The notes below the pieces were generated by a model that did no database searches, was not told where the DNA came from, and saw only the letters and a list, made by a program, of their open reading frames with translations. Shown piece after piece: positions 9,058-18,619 of a DNA stretch of 64,000 nt. This DNA comes from Vagococcus jeotgali (GTDB lineage: Bacteria > Bacillota > Bacilli > Lactobacillales > Vagococcaceae), in NCBI RefSeq assembly GCF_035918315.1, contig NZ_CP142146.1, positions 248,001 to 312,000 of the forward strand, given 5' to 3'. The position numbers were made by a program, and so were the translations under genes. The first letter of the stretch is position 1. Each line of letters begins with the position of its first letter.

Positions 9058-10301
9058 GATCTAACCTGCCCTTCACCAAATACTACATATTTTGAGGTTG
9101 TCAACTCATTTAACCCCATAGGCCCTCTAGCATGAATTTTTTGAGTGCTAATGCCAATTTCTCCACCAAATCCAAATTTGCTACCATCAGTAAATCTAGA
9201 AGAGGCGTTGACATAGACGACAGCAGCATCCACTTCTTGCATAAATTTTTGAGAGTGTTGATAGCTATCTGTCACAATAACTTCAGAATGCTTGGTACCG
9301 TAATAATTAATATGTGAGATAGCTTCATCTAAGTTTTTGACAATCTTCACAGCTAGAATCAAATCATTATATTCTGTTTTAAAATCAGCTTCGGTTGCTA
9401 ATGTAGCGGCTGTTAAATATTGTTGACTTTCTTTATCTGCCCTAAGAGCAACCCTTTTATCTGTTAAGATGGGTTCGGCCGTTGTTAAAAAGTCTTTTGC
9501 AATATCTTGATGGACGAGTAAAGTTTCAGTAGCATTGCACACTGAAGGACGTTGGGTTTTCCCGTTTAAGAGAATCGATATGGCCATATCTAGTTGAGCT
9601 TGTTTATCTACATAGATATGACAATTGCCTACTCCAGTTTCAATGACAGGAACAGTGGCTGTTTGTACTACTGTTTTAATTAAATTAGCTCCACCTCTAG
9701 GAATTAGAACATCTAAATAATCTGTTAACTGCATAAATTCAGCTGCAATCGCTCTAGATGTATCTTCGATTAATTGCACAGCATATTTTGGAAATCCAAC
9801 ACGTTCCAGGGAAGCTTGCATACTTTTTACTAATGCTATATTCGAAAAGATAGCTTCCTTACCACCGCGCAAGATAATCGCATTACCTGATTTTAGAGCC
9901 AAAGTTGTAGCGTCTGTTGTGACGTTTGGTCTGGATTCATAAATCATGCCAATCACTCCAAGTGGGACTTGTTGTTTTCCTATAAGCAAATTGTCCTCTT
10001 GCTTCCACATGTTATCTACTTTACCAATAGGATCTTCTAAAGAGATAATCGTCTTAATATCTTCTTGCATGACATCAAGGCGCTCTTTTGTTAATTTTAA
10101 ACGATCAATCATTGTATCAAAAATTTTGTTGTCTTTAGCCTTTAAAATATCTTGTTTATTGGCTTCTAATATTTGAGGTGTATCTTGTTTCAACCCTAAA
10201 GAGATGGCCTCTAAGGCTTCATTTTTTTGTTTTGTTGTGGCTTTATTTAAGAAAAAAGAGGCTTGTTTAGCTTCTTGTCCCATTTGATTTAAGTCGCTCA
10301 T
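9054..10301 (-). CDS. proA: Gamma-glutamyl phosphate reductase
   Basis: A 415-residue enzyme of the aldehyde dehydrogenase superfamily that reduces gamma-glutamyl phosphate to glutamate-5-semialdehyde with NADPH, the second step of proline synthesis. Landmarks are the catalytic cysteine in PSVCNATETLL, the GNAIILRGGKEA stretch, LIPRGGANLI and the C-terminal FGFGGEIGISTQ. The length is normal. It overlaps proB by 4 bases and yfhO by 4 bases, which shows a tight three-gene operon. Confidence 0.96.
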   Translation of the reverse strand: MSDLNQMGQEAKQASFFLNKATTKQKNEALEAISLGLKQDTPQILEANKQDILKAKDNKIFDTMIDRLKLTKERLDVMQEDIKTIISLEDPIGKVDNMWKQEDNLLIGKQQVPLGVIGMIYESRPNVTTDATTLALKSGNAIILRGGKEAIFSNIALVKSMQASLERVGFPKYAVQLIEDTSRAIAAEFMQLTDYLDVLIPRGGANLIKTVVQTATVPVIETGVGNCHIYVDKQAQLDMAISILLNGKTQRPSVCNATETLLVHQDIAKDFLTTAEPILTDKRVALRADKESQQYLTAATLATEADFKTEYNDLILAVKIVKNLDEAISHINYYGTKHSEVIVTDSYQHSQKFMQEVDAAVVYVNASSRFTDGSKFGFGGEIGISTQKIHARGPMGLNELTTSKYVVFGEGQVRS

Positions 10302-11128
10302 TTGTCTGACTCCTTTATGTTTAGATCTGTTTTAGAAAACAAAGTACCTATGTCTTGTCCTTTTAAAATGTCAAAAATGATACTAGGGTTTTTACCGCTT
10401 GCCAGGACCATATGTGAATCAACATCCAGCATGCGCTTAGCAGCTTTTAACTTACTTGCCATACCACCTGTTCCAAATTCACTACCAGCACCGCCAGCAG
10501 ATGATTCTAGTTCTTTTGAAATAGTTGGAATATGAGAAAAAAGTGTCGCATCTGGGTTTGTGTGAGGGTTATCTGAATAAAACCCATCAATATCAGATAA
10601 CATAATTAAGCAATCAGCCTGTGCTAGTGTTGCAACAATAGCTGATAGTTGATCATTATCTCCAAATTTTGTTTGATGATCCAGCTCATCCACAGAGACG
10701 CTATCATTTTCATTTACAATGGGAATAATCCCCATTTGGATTAGTTCATCTAAAGTATTAATGACATTTTCCCTACTTTCAGGAAAATCAATGACATCTC
10801 GTGTTAACAGAACTTGTGCTGATAGCTGGTGGTAAGAATTAAAGCGCTGATTATATATCTTAATGAGTTCAGACTGACCAATAGCAGCAACAGCTTGCTG
10901 TTTTGCAATAGTATCAGGCCTAGTATTTAAATTAAGTATTTTCATACCAACACCAACAGCGCCAGAAGACACAAGAATTGGTTCGTAGTTCATTTGTTTT
11001 AGGGTAGATAAGGTGAAGGCTAGTTGAGCAATCGCCAATAAGTTAATATCCCCATGCTCTAGCATTAAGGAGCTAGTGCCTATTTTAATCACAATGCGTT
11101 TTGTATTTAAAAAAAGTGCTCGTTCCAA
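10298..11128 (-). CDS. proB: Glutamate 5-kinase, short form without PUA domain
   Basis: A 276-residue amino-acid kinase that phosphorylates glutamate as the first step of proline synthesis. Motifs: KIGTSSL near the N-terminus, VNENDSVS, FGDNDQLSA, MLSDIDGFY and GTGGMASKLKAA. The C-terminal PUA domain of the roughly 365-residue enterobacterial and Bacillus enzymes is missing, as in streptococci and lactococci. Translation starts at TTG (11126-11128): AGGAG lies 9 bases upstream and no better ATG exists. Feedback inhibition by proline is expected from the family. Confidence 0.94.
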   Translation of the reverse strand: MERALFLNTKRIVIKIGTSSLMLEHGDINLLAIAQLAFTLSTLKQMNYEPILVSSGAVGVGMKILNLNTRPDTIAKQQAVAAIGQSELIKIYNQRFNSYHQLSAQVLLTRDVIDFPESRENVINTLDELIQMGIIPIVNENDSVSVDELDHQTKFGDNDQLSAIVATLAQADCLIMLSDIDGFYSDNPHTNPDATLFSHIPTISKELESSAGGAGSEFGTGGMASKLKAAKRMLDVDSHMVLASGKNPSIIFDILKGQDIGTLFSKTDLNIKESDK

Positions 11129-11276
11129 GAATATAATCTCCTATTCTTTTAATCATTTCTATTATCCATGCTTATCATGATACCGTATTTAACAAGTCTA
11201 AGCTACCGATTATAAGTATAATATTTGTATAAAAAAAGTGAATAATTAACGAACAGCTTTTATTAAATTTAAACGA

Positions 11277-11304
11277 TTGACTTTAAAGAAAGTAGGTATA
11301 TAAT
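11277..11304 (+). promoter_or_regulatory. Promoter of the kup remnant
   Basis: TTGACT (11277-11282), a 16-base spacer and TATAAT (11299-11304) form a near-consensus promoter that still stands in front of the decayed kup gene. The rest of 11129-11276 holds the proBA leader; I see no gene in it. Confidence 0.65.
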
Positions 11305-11332
11305 TCGCCTTGGTATTATATTTTAGAGGTTA

Positions 11333-11777
11333 GTGGAACAAGAAAAAAATAGTCATCACATTGACAAATTTACCTTAGGTGGAACATTGGTAGCAATGGG
11401 AGTTGTTTATGGAGATATAGGAACGAGTCCGTTATATGTTATGAAAGCTATTATTGAAGGTAACGGTGGATTAGATTAAGTATCAGAGGCATTTATATTA
11501 GATGCTGTTTCCTTAGTTTTTTGGACGTTGACACTGCTTACGACAGTAAAATATGTCATGATTGCTCTAAAAGCTGATGATCAGGTTTAAACCCATTTGA
11601 TGCTTTTGTCATGAATGCTAAACTTTGGATAAAAAATGGGCAGTGGACCCAGGCAAATGGTTTGGTTTAGAATATAGTGATGTTTTAGTCGAGTACGTGC
11701 CTTTAGTTATTCAACCAAGAAGACAACGTGATATTTTAGAACAAATTATAGTTCATGATTTTGACGAAGAAGACTAA
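11333..11777 (+). pseudogene. kup: Remnant of a Kup potassium transporter gene
   Basis: The frame from GTG 11333 encodes the N-terminus of a Kup/Trk-type K+ transporter ([20 protein letters not shown], then [17 protein letters not shown] after an internal stop). In-frame stops lie at 11477-11479 (codon 49) and 11588-11590. The following bases, in another frame, match the C-terminal end (FDAFVMNAKLWIK, then FGLEYSDVLVEYVPLVIQP) and end at 11775-11777. A protein of about 660 residues has therefore shrunk to some 150 codons: one large internal deletion, at least two stops and frameshifts. A promoter and a terminator remain. The N-terminal assignment is strong; the C-terminal assignment is from memory of the family. 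Confidence 0.85.
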
Positions 11778-11787
11778 TGTGTGAAAT

Positions 11788-11820
11788 AAAGAGTAAGATT
11801 TTGGTCTTACTCTTTTTATT
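11788..11820 (+). terminator. Terminator after the kup remnant
   Basis: AAAGAGTAAGA and TCTTACTCTTT form a perfect stem around TTTTGG, followed by TTTATTT. Confidence 0.85.
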
Positions 11821-11876
11821 TGTGTTATTTTCAGTTAGGATAAATGAGTATAAAAAATAAAAAGTGAGGTTTAGTT

Positions 11877-12404
11877 ATGACAAGACAACGTGGATTTGAG
11901 AAGGTAACGAGCTTTTCAGATATTAATTTACCAAAAAGAGCAACAAAAAATGCAGCTGGTTATGATTTTGAGTCAGCAGAAACGATTGTTATTCCAAGCA
12001 TTTGGAAAAAAGGGGTAGCAGTAGCCCTAAAAGCGGCTTTAAAAGGTGAAGCTATTTTTATGGATGAGGATATGTTGAAGCAAGTAAAACCAACCCTTGT
12101 TGCAACAGGAGTGAAGGCTTATATGGGTGAGGAAGAATACTTACAACTAGCTAACCGATCAAGTAACCCTTTAAAACATTACTTGTCTTTAGCTAATAGT
12201 ATTGGGGTTATTGATAGTGATTACTATAATAATGAAGCTAACGAAGGGCACATTATGTTCCAATTTTTGAATTTTGGTCTAAAAGATATGACAATTAAAA
12301 AAGGTGAGCGTATTGGACAAGGTATCTTTTTACCATTTTTAAAAGCTGATCATGATGAATCTGGGGCAAGCCGCATGGGAGGATTTGGATCTTCAGGAAA
12401 ATAA
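11877..12404 (+). CDS. dut: dUTP diphosphatase (long LAB form)
   Basis: A 175-residue trimeric dUTPase that hydrolyses dUTP to dUMP and pyrophosphate. All five family motifs are recognisable: AAGYDFESAE (1), RSSNPLKHYLSLANS (2), GVIDSDYYNNEANEGHI (3), KKGERIGQGIF (4) and RMGGFGSSGK (5, glycine-rich tail). An insertion between motifs 1 and 2 makes it longer than the 150-residue standard form, as in other lactic acid bacteria. RadA follows after 87 bases; the pair probably heads the run dut-radA-yacL. Confidence 0.93.
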   Translation: MTRQRGFEKVTSFSDINLPKRATKNAAGYDFESAETIVIPSIWKKGVAVALKAALKGEAIFMDEDMLKQVKPTLVATGVKAYMGEEEYLQLANRSSNPLKHYLSLANSIGVIDSDYYNNEANEGHIMFQFLNFGLKDMTIKKGERIGQGIFLPFLKADHDESGASRMGGFGSSGK

Positions 12405-12491
12405 GGAAGTAAAACACAAGATTATTTTTTGATTTTCAGTTAAAATAGAAGTAGGTAAGCTTGTTTTAAAACTGGTTGAAAGGGAGATTAT

Positions 12492-13859
12492 ATGGCTAAA
12501 AAGAAAAATGAATATGTCTGTCAACAATGTGGGTATAAATCTCCTAAGTATCTTGGAAGGTGTCCTAATTGCGGAGAGTGGAACACTTTAGTTGAGGAGA
12601 TTATTCAAGATAAACCAACAAGACATTCTCGTGTCAATTTATCTGGTGAGGGCAGCAAAGTTCAAAAATTAAAAGAGGTCACAAGTCAAAAAGAGCCTCG
12701 TGTGAAAACAAATCTAGAGGAATTAAACCGTGTGCTAGGTGGTGGAGTAGTACCAGGTTCTATGGTCTTAATTGGTGGTGACCCAGGTATTGGTAAATCA
12801 ACACTACTTTTACAAGTATCTCAGCAACTTAGCCTCTTAGATGGTAATGTGTTATATGTTTCTGGTGAGGAAAGCTCTGAACAAATAAAAATGCGAGCAG
12901 AGCGTCTGCAAGATGGTAGTAATGATTTTTATGTGTACCCAGAAACAGATATCGGTGCCATTAAGCAAACCATTGACCAACTACAACCAGAATTTGTTAT
13001 CATTGATTCGATTCAAACAATGATTCATCCAGATGTAGATAGCGCAGCTGGTAGTGTAAGTCAAGTCAGAGCTACAACGGCTGAATTGATGCAAATTGCT
13101 AAGACGAACCATATTGCGATTTTTATTGTGGGACACGTCACAAAAGAGGGGTCTTTAGCTGGCCCTCGGATGCTTGAGCATATGGTGGATACTGTTCTTT
13201 ATTTTGAAGGTGACAGGCATCATACGTTTCGTATATTACGAGCCGTCAAAAATAGGTTTGGCTCTACCAATGAAATTGGGATTTTTGAAATGAGACAAAT
13301 CGGACTGGTAGAAGTATTAAATCCATCCGAAGCTTTTTTAGAAGAGCGGATTGACGGGGCAACAGGTTCTGCTATTGTGTGTTCTATGGAGGGGACAAGG
13401 CCGATTTTAGCTGAAGTCCAGTCCCTTGTAACACCAAGTGTATTTGGTAATGCTAAGCGTACTGCAACGGGTCTTGACTATAATAGGGTATCACTTATTA
13501 TGGCTGTTTTAGAAAAAAGAGCTGGACTTATGCTTCAAAATCAAGATGCTTACCTTAAAGCTGCTGGAGGTGTTAAATTAGATGAACCAGCGATTGATTT
13601 AGCCATTGCCGTCAGCATTGCCTCAAGTTATAAAGATCAAGGAACGCTACCATCAGATTGCTTTATTGGTGAAATTGGATTAACTGGTGAAGTTAGACGA
13701 GTCAACCGGATTGATCAACGTGTGTTAGAAGCACAAAAATTAGGATTTAAGCGTGCCTATGTACCAAAAAATAATTTACCTGGTTGGGATAAACCACAAG
13801 GAATTGAAGTGATTGGGGTTGAAACAGTATCAGAAACTCTACACAAAGTATTTTCATAA
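12492..13859 (+). CDS. radA: DNA repair protein RadA
   Basis: A 455-residue RecA-like branch-migration protein that helps homologous recombination and repair. Domains in order: N-terminal zinc finger with CQQC and CPNC, Walker [11 protein letters not shown] near residue 94, Walker B ending FVIIDSIQT, the RadA-specific KNRFG motif (in [10 protein letters not shown]), and a C-terminal Lon-protease-like domain. The length is normal. The gene has RBS GAGGAGA-like sequence upstream (GGGAG) and is 17 bases from yacL. Confidence 0.97.
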   Translation: MAKKKNEYVCQQCGYKSPKYLGRCPNCGEWNTLVEEIIQDKPTRHSRVNLSGEGSKVQKLKEVTSQKEPRVKTNLEELNRVLGGGVVPGSMVLIGGDPGIGKSTLLLQVSQQLSLLDGNVLYVSGEESSEQIKMRAERLQDGSNDFYVYPETDIGAIKQTIDQLQPEFVIIDSIQTMIHPDVDSAAGSVSQVRATTAELMQIAKTNHIAIFIVGHVTKEGSLAGPRMLEHMVDTVLYFEGDRHHTFRILRAVKNRFGSTNEIGIFEMRQIGLVEVLNPSEAFLEERIDGATGSAIVCSMEGTRPILAEVQSLVTPSVFGNAKRTATGLDYNRVSLIMAVLEKRAGLMLQNQDAYLKAAGGVKLDEPAIDLAIAVSIASSYKDQGTLPSDCFIGEIGLTGEVRRVNRIDQRVLEAQKLGFKRAYVPKNNLPGWDKPQGIEVIGVETVSETLHKVFS

Positions 13860-13876
13860 AAGAAGGAGGAGAATGA

Positions 13877-14965
13877 ATGCAGAAAAAAATATACATTGTC
13901 ATTATGGCAATCATTGGGTTTAGTTTAGGCGTGAACTATTTACCTGTTTTTTGGGAGACCCTTTATTCGCCTGTACAAGAATGGTTAGATAACGAAATGA
14001 CAAACGGAATTATTGGAGCCATTATTTTTATTATTATTGCAAGTTTGACGTATAGCTATCTATCTAAATTAATTAAAAAAATTGAGAAGTTTATTACAGA
14101 ACAAAGTCTATTTGATTTGTTATTTGTGAGTGTAAGTACAATCATTGGCCTGTTATTAGGTGCTTTAATATCGATTCCGTTTTACTCTTTAAATATTTTA
14201 GTTCCAGCTTTAATTATGTTAGTGATGGGATTTTTAGGTTATAGAGTGGGGACGATGAAGGGAGATGACTTTAAGAAGTTATTTGCTGCTAAGCCTAAAA
14301 AAGGTACAGAAGATATTATTGATAAAAAATTAGATGAAAACTACAACAAGTATAAAATATTAGATACAAGTGTGATTATTGATGGGCGTATTTATGATGT
14401 TGCTAAAACAGGATTTATTGAAGGGACGTTATTAATTCCTAATTTTGTTTTGTATGAGCTACAATATATTGCTGATTCTGGTGACAGCTTAAAACGTGTG
14501 AGGGGTCGCCGTGGTTTAGATATTTTAAATGCTCTTCAAAAAGAACCTGATATTTCAGTTGAAATGTATGAAGGTGATTTTGAGGATATTCAAGAAGTGG
14601 ATAGCAAATTAATTAAGTTAGCTAAGTTGTTGGATGGTGTGGTTGTGACAAATGACTATAACCTAAATAAAGTGAGTGAGTTTCAAAACGTGCCAGTATT
14701 TAATATTAATGCTTTAGCTAATGCGATTAAGCCTGTTGTCATACCAGGAGAAACAATGGAAGTGATGGTGATGAAAGACGGAACAGAACGCCAGCAAGGT
14801 GTTGCTTACTTAGATGATGGTACGATGGTTGTGGTAGAAGATGGGAAACATTTCATGAATGAAAAGATTAAAGTCGTCGTGACAAGTGCCTTACAAACAG
14901 CAGCAGGTCGCATGATTTTTGCTAAGCCAAGTCATTCTCAAACAACGATTAAAGGTGATTCTTAA
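13877..14965 (+). CDS. yacL: PIN/TRAM domain membrane protein YacL
   Basis: A 362-residue protein with four N-terminal membrane helices (to about residue 130), a PIN-type nuclease fold starting at ILDTSVIIDGRIYD near residue 158 (acidic residues D159, D165 in the expected places; VVTNDYNLNKV further on), and a C-terminal TRAM domain that probably binds RNA. The family is conserved beside radA in Firmicutes. Its substrate is not established. The RBS AAGGAGGAG precedes the ATG by a few bases, and the gene is in the radA operon. Confidence 0.9.
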   Translation: MQKKIYIVIMAIIGFSLGVNYLPVFWETLYSPVQEWLDNEMTNGIIGAIIFIIIASLTYSYLSKLIKKIEKFITEQSLFDLLFVSVSTIIGLLLGALISIPFYSLNILVPALIMLVMGFLGYRVGTMKGDDFKKLFAAKPKKGTEDIIDKKLDENYNKYKILDTSVIIDGRIYDVAKTGFIEGTLLIPNFVLYELQYIADSGDSLKRVRGRRGLDILNALQKEPDISVEMYEGDFEDIQEVDSKLIKLAKLLDGVVVTNDYNLNKVSEFQNVPVFNINALANAIKPVVIPGETMEVMVMKDGTERQQGVAYLDDGTMVVVEDGKHFMNEKIKVVVTSALQTAAGRMIFAKPSHSQTTIKGDS

Positions 14966-15074
14966 TTTATTAAGAAAGTCTAAAGGAAGAACCTTTACTA
15001 ATGATGAAAATGATTGTAAACTGGTTGTAATAACGTTTTTTAAATAAAATACGTCAACAAGGAAGGTCGATAAC

Positions 15075-16550
15075 ATGGCAAACAAAGTAAGAGTGCGTTA
15101 TGCACCAAGTCCAACAGGACATCTACATATAGGAAATGCAAGAACAGCATTATTTAACTATCTATTCGCTCGTCACAATAACGGAGATTTCGTAATAAGA
15201 ATCGAAGATACCGATCAAAAACGTAATATTGAAGGTGGAGAAAAAAGCCAATTAGATAATTTAGCTTGGTTAAATATTGACTGGGATGAATCCCCTGAAA
15301 ATCCAGGAGAGTACGGCCCTTACCGTCAATCTGAAAGACAAGATTTATACTTACCCTTAATCGATCAATTATTAGCAAGTAATTTAGCATATAAGTGTTA
15401 CTGTACTGAAGAAGAATTAGAAGTTGATCGTGAAATTCAAAGAAGTCACAATCAAATTCCACGTTATAACGGGAAATGTGCTCATTTAACACCAGAACAA
15501 CAAGCTACTAAAGAAGCTCAAGGGATTAAGCCAGTTGTCCGCTTTAGAGTTCCTAAAGGTAGTGAGTATACGTTTAATGATATGGTTAAAGGTAATATCA
15601 CCTTTGAAGCAGACAGTGTTGGTGGGGATTTTGTTATTTTAAAACGTGATGGTATGCCGACATATAACTTTGCTGTAGCAGTGGATGATTATTTAATGAA
15701 AATCACTCATGTACTACGTGGGGATGATCATATTGCTAACACACCTAAGCAATTAATGGTGTATGAAGCATTTGGTTGGACACCGCCAACGTTTGGTCAT
15801 ATGACGTTAATTATTAACAGTGAAACTGGTAAAAAGTTAAGTAAACGTGATGAAACGATTTTACAATTTATCGAACAATACCGTGATTTAGGTTATCAAC
15901 CAGAAGCCATGTTTAACTTCATCAGCTTACTTGGTTGGTCACCAGTTGGGGAAGATGAAATTTTCAGTCAAGAGGAATTTATTAAGATGTTTGATGCTGA
16001 TCGTTTAGGTAAATCCCCAGCAGCTTTTGATAATAAAAAACTTGAATGGATTAGTAATCAATATATGAAACAACTTGATTCAAAAGTGATGGCAGAGATG
16101 TGTCTACCATTTTTAATCAAAGATGGCTTAGTGGAAGAAAATCCAACACCAGAAAAATTAGCATGGGTTGAAGAGTTGGTGAGCTTATACCAACCACAAA
16201 TGAGTTTTGCAAGTGAGATTGTTGATTTATCAGGTTTATTCTTTAGTGAAGTATTAGCTTTTGATGATGCTGCTGTTAGTGTATTAAAAGAAGAGCAAGT
16301 TCCAACTGTTCTTGAAGCTTTTAAAGTAGCTTTAACTGAGATAGAAGCTTTTGACGTACCTAGTATTAAAAAAGCTATTAAAGCTGTTCAAAAAGAAACA
16401 GGTGTCAAAGGAAAACAATTATTTATGCCAATTCGTGTAGCTGTGAGTGGTCAAATGCATGGTCCAGAATTAGCTGAAACAATTCTATTACTTGGAAAAG
16501 AAAAAGTCTTTGATCATATTGATCAAGCAATGAAAGAAATACAAGGATAA
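15075..16550 (+). CDS. gltX: Glutamyl-tRNA synthetase
   Basis: A 491-residue class I synthetase that charges tRNA-Glu and, in organisms without GlnRS, also tRNA-Gln. The HIGH motif appears in [13 protein letters not shown], and the KMSKS motif as KLSKR in [10 protein letters not shown]. The length is normal. The 110-base gap before it shows no T-box; it contains an AAAGG/CCTTT small hairpin and AT-rich sequence. It precedes the cysteine T-box and cysS, the usual gltX-cysS order of Firmicutes, here without cysE between them. Confidence 0.97.
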   Translation: MANKVRVRYAPSPTGHLHIGNARTALFNYLFARHNNGDFVIRIEDTDQKRNIEGGEKSQLDNLAWLNIDWDESPENPGEYGPYRQSERQDLYLPLIDQLLASNLAYKCYCTEEELEVDREIQRSHNQIPRYNGKCAHLTPEQQATKEAQGIKPVVRFRVPKGSEYTFNDMVKGNITFEADSVGGDFVILKRDGMPTYNFAVAVDDYLMKITHVLRGDDHIANTPKQLMVYEAFGWTPPTFGHMTLIINSETGKKLSKRDETILQFIEQYRDLGYQPEAMFNFISLLGWSPVGEDEIFSQEEFIKMFDADRLGKSPAAFDNKKLEWISNQYMKQLDSKVMAEMCLPFLIKDGLVEENPTPEKLAWVEELVSLYQPQMSFASEIVDLSGLFFSEVLAFDDAAVSVLKEEQVPTVLEAFKVALTEIEAFDVPSIKKAIKAVQKETGVKGKQLFMPIRVAVSGQMHGPELAETILLLGKEKVFDHIDQAMKEIQG

Positions 16551-16555
16551 GAAAA

Positions 16556-16770
16556 GTAGTAGGGCTATTGTCTTAAGAGAGCTTGTGGTTGGTGTGAACA
16601 AGTGTCAAAGTTCTATGAAGTGCCTCTTTGAGTAGACTTGGTGACTAATTAGCCAGGTACGTGTAATAGGCGTTAACTATTAAAAGTTAGGCACGATTTT
16701 TTGTCTATAAAAAAAAGTGGAACCACGTGAGAACGTCTTTTAGTTTAGTTGACTAATAGGCGTTTTTTTA
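16556..16770 (+). promoter_or_regulatory. T-box riboswitch, tRNA-Cys specific, upstream of cysS
   Basis: The leader has the T-box order: an AGAGAG Stem I strand, GGTTGGTG loop, and a specifier TGC (Cys) at 16621-16623 immediately before CTCTTT, which pairs back with AAGAGAG. The antiterminator motif AAGTGGAACCACG lies at 16715-16727; its variable base is A, which pairs with the U73 discriminator of tRNA-Cys. The competing terminator (16732-16767, AACGTC...GGCGTT plus T-run) ends about 30 bases before cysS. Uncharged tRNA-Cys should therefore allow read-through into cysS-mrnC-rlmB-rae1. Confidence 0.93.
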
Positions 16771-16796
16771 TACGTTAACCAAAGGAGAGAAAAAAG

Positions 16797-18215
16797 ATGA
16801 GTATTGTCATTTATAATACCTTAACTCGTAAAAAAGAAGAATTTAAACCATTAAAACCAAATGAAGTGAGCATGTATTTATGTGGCCCGACTGTTTATAA
16901 TTATATTCATATAGGTAATGCTAGAAGTACAGTGGCTTTTGATACAATCCGTCGTTACTTTGAGTACCGTGGTTATAGTGTAACGTATGTATCGAATTTT
17001 ACTGATGTAGATGATAAAATTATTCGCACAGCTAAAGAAGAAGGACTAACAACAAAAGCTTTGGCAGATAAATATATTGAGGCATTTAAGGAAGATACGG
17101 AAAAATTAAATATTCAACCTGCAAACTTACACCCTCGTGTGATTGATCATATTGATGACATTATTGCTTTTGTTGAAGAGTTGATTGAAAAAGGCTATGC
17201 TTATGAATCCGAGGGGGGTGTTTATTTTAAAACCCGCGAATTTGGTAACTATGGACAGTTAAGTAATAAAACTATTGATGAATTAGAGGTAGGAGCTAGT
17301 CAACGTACAGGTGATGAACAAGCTAAAAAAATTGATCCAATTGACTTTGCTTTATGGAAGCAAGCTAAAGAAGGAGAAGTATCATGGAAGTCACCTTGGG
17401 GAGAGGGACGTCCTGGTTGGCATATTGAGTGTTCAGTTATGGCTACAAAGCATTTAGGAGCAACGATTGATATTCATGCTGGAGGACAAGATTTAGAGTT
17501 TCCTCATCATGAAAATGAAATCGCTCAAAGTGAAGCCAAAACAGGTAAGACGTTTGCTAATTACTGGATGCATAATGCTTACTTAACAGTTGGTGAGTCA
17601 GGTGAGAAGATGAGTAAGTCTTTAGGTAATTTTGTCACAGCCCATGAGCTTATGAAAACTGTTTCTCCTGAGGTTGTCCGTTTTGCTCTATCAACAACTC
17701 ATTATAGAAGACCAATGCCCTTTAATGAAGTGATTCTTCAAGAAGCAACAGCTAATTTGACTAGAATAAAAAATAGTTATGAGGCTAGTAAATTTAGAAT
17801 AGACTTAGCAAGTGAATACTTAGAAGATGATACTCATATGATGGATCAAATCTATAAATTAAGAGACATGTTTATTCAAGAGATGGATGATGATTTTAAT
17901 GCAGCTAATGGAATCACAGCTGTTTATAGTTTAGTTAAAGAATTGAATTTATATCTTGAAAGAAAAGAGCTATCAAAAGTAGTGCTATCTATTTTCCAAG
18001 AAACATTGGAAGAATTATTACTTATTTTTGGTATTGATCTAAAAAAAGATAATGATCTATTGGATGAAGAAATTGATAACTTAATTAAAGAGCGTGTTGA
18101 GGCAAGAGTCAATAAAGATTTTGCTAGAAGTGATGAGATTCGTGACATGTTAAAAGAGCAGGGAATTATATTGAAAGATACCCCTCAAGGAACAAGATGG
18201 AGTAGAAAGTCATGA
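16797..18215 (+). CDS. cysS: Cysteinyl-tRNA synthetase
   Basis: A 472-residue class I synthetase. The zinc-site start LCGPTVYNY, the HIGH motif YIHIGNARS, the zinc-binding HIECS segment, HHENEIAQSE and the KMSKS motif GEKMSKSLGN are all present. The gene is preceded by a matching cysteine T-box and by RBS AAAGGAG. Its stop overlaps the mrnC start by 4 bases (ATGA), so the next gene is translationally coupled. Confidence 0.97.
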   Translation: MSIVIYNTLTRKKEEFKPLKPNEVSMYLCGPTVYNYIHIGNARSTVAFDTIRRYFEYRGYSVTYVSNFTDVDDKIIRTAKEEGLTTKALADKYIEAFKEDTEKLNIQPANLHPRVIDHIDDIIAFVEELIEKGYAYESEGGVYFKTREFGNYGQLSNKTIDELEVGASQRTGDEQAKKIDPIDFALWKQAKEGEVSWKSPWGEGRPGWHIECSVMATKHLGATIDIHAGGQDLEFPHHENEIAQSEAKTGKTFANYWMHNAYLTVGESGEKMSKSLGNFVTAHELMKTVSPEVVRFALSTTHYRRPMPFNEVILQEATANLTRIKNSYEASKFRIDLASEYLEDDTHMMDQIYKLRDMFIQEMDDDFNAANGITAVYSLVKELNLYLERKELSKVVLSIFQETLEELLLIFGIDLKKDNDLLDEEIDNLIKERVEARVNKDFARSDEIRDMLKEQGIILKDTPQGTRWSRKS

Positions 18216-18619
18216 CAAAAGAAAAAGATTATAATTTATTAAGTGGATTGACATTAGCATATGTGGGTGATGCTATTTATGAAACCTATATCCGTGATTA
18301 CTTAGTGAGATCAGGGCATACTCGTCCTAATCAACTACACCGCATGGCAACAAACTATGTATCAGCCAAAGGACAACATTATTTAATCGAAAAGATGATG
18401 GAGACTGATATGCTCTCAGAAGAGGAGTTAAAAGTATACAAACGTGGGCGTAATGCTAAAAGTCATACGAGTGCTAAAAACACCTCAGTATTTGTATATC
18501 GCTCGTCAACTGGATTTGAAGCATTAATGGGTTATTTACATTTGACTGGTCAAAAGATGAGGATGGAAGAGTTAATCACTTGGTGTATTAAAGAAATAGG
18601 AGAGAAGACAAATGAGTAG
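18212..18619 (+). CDS. mrnC: Mini-ribonuclease III
   Basis: A 135-residue RNase III catalytic domain without the double-stranded RNA-binding domain; it matures 23S rRNA termini. The signature LAYVGDAIYETYIRDYL carries the acidic residues of the active site. It overlaps cysS by 4 bases and rlmB by 8 bases, the conserved Firmicutes arrangement. Confidence 0.95.
   Translation: MTKEKDYNLLSGLTLAYVGDAIYETYIRDYLVRSGHTRPNQLHRMATNYVSAKGQHYLIEKMMETDMLSEEELKVYKRGRNAKSHTSAKNTSVFVYRSSTGFEALMGYLHLTGQKMRMEELITWCIKEIGEKTNE

Noticed and set aside
14966-15074. Possible T-box or riboswitch before gltX
   Set aside because: No TGGNACCGCG-like motif, specifier stem or terminator; only a small AAAGG/CCTTT hairpin.
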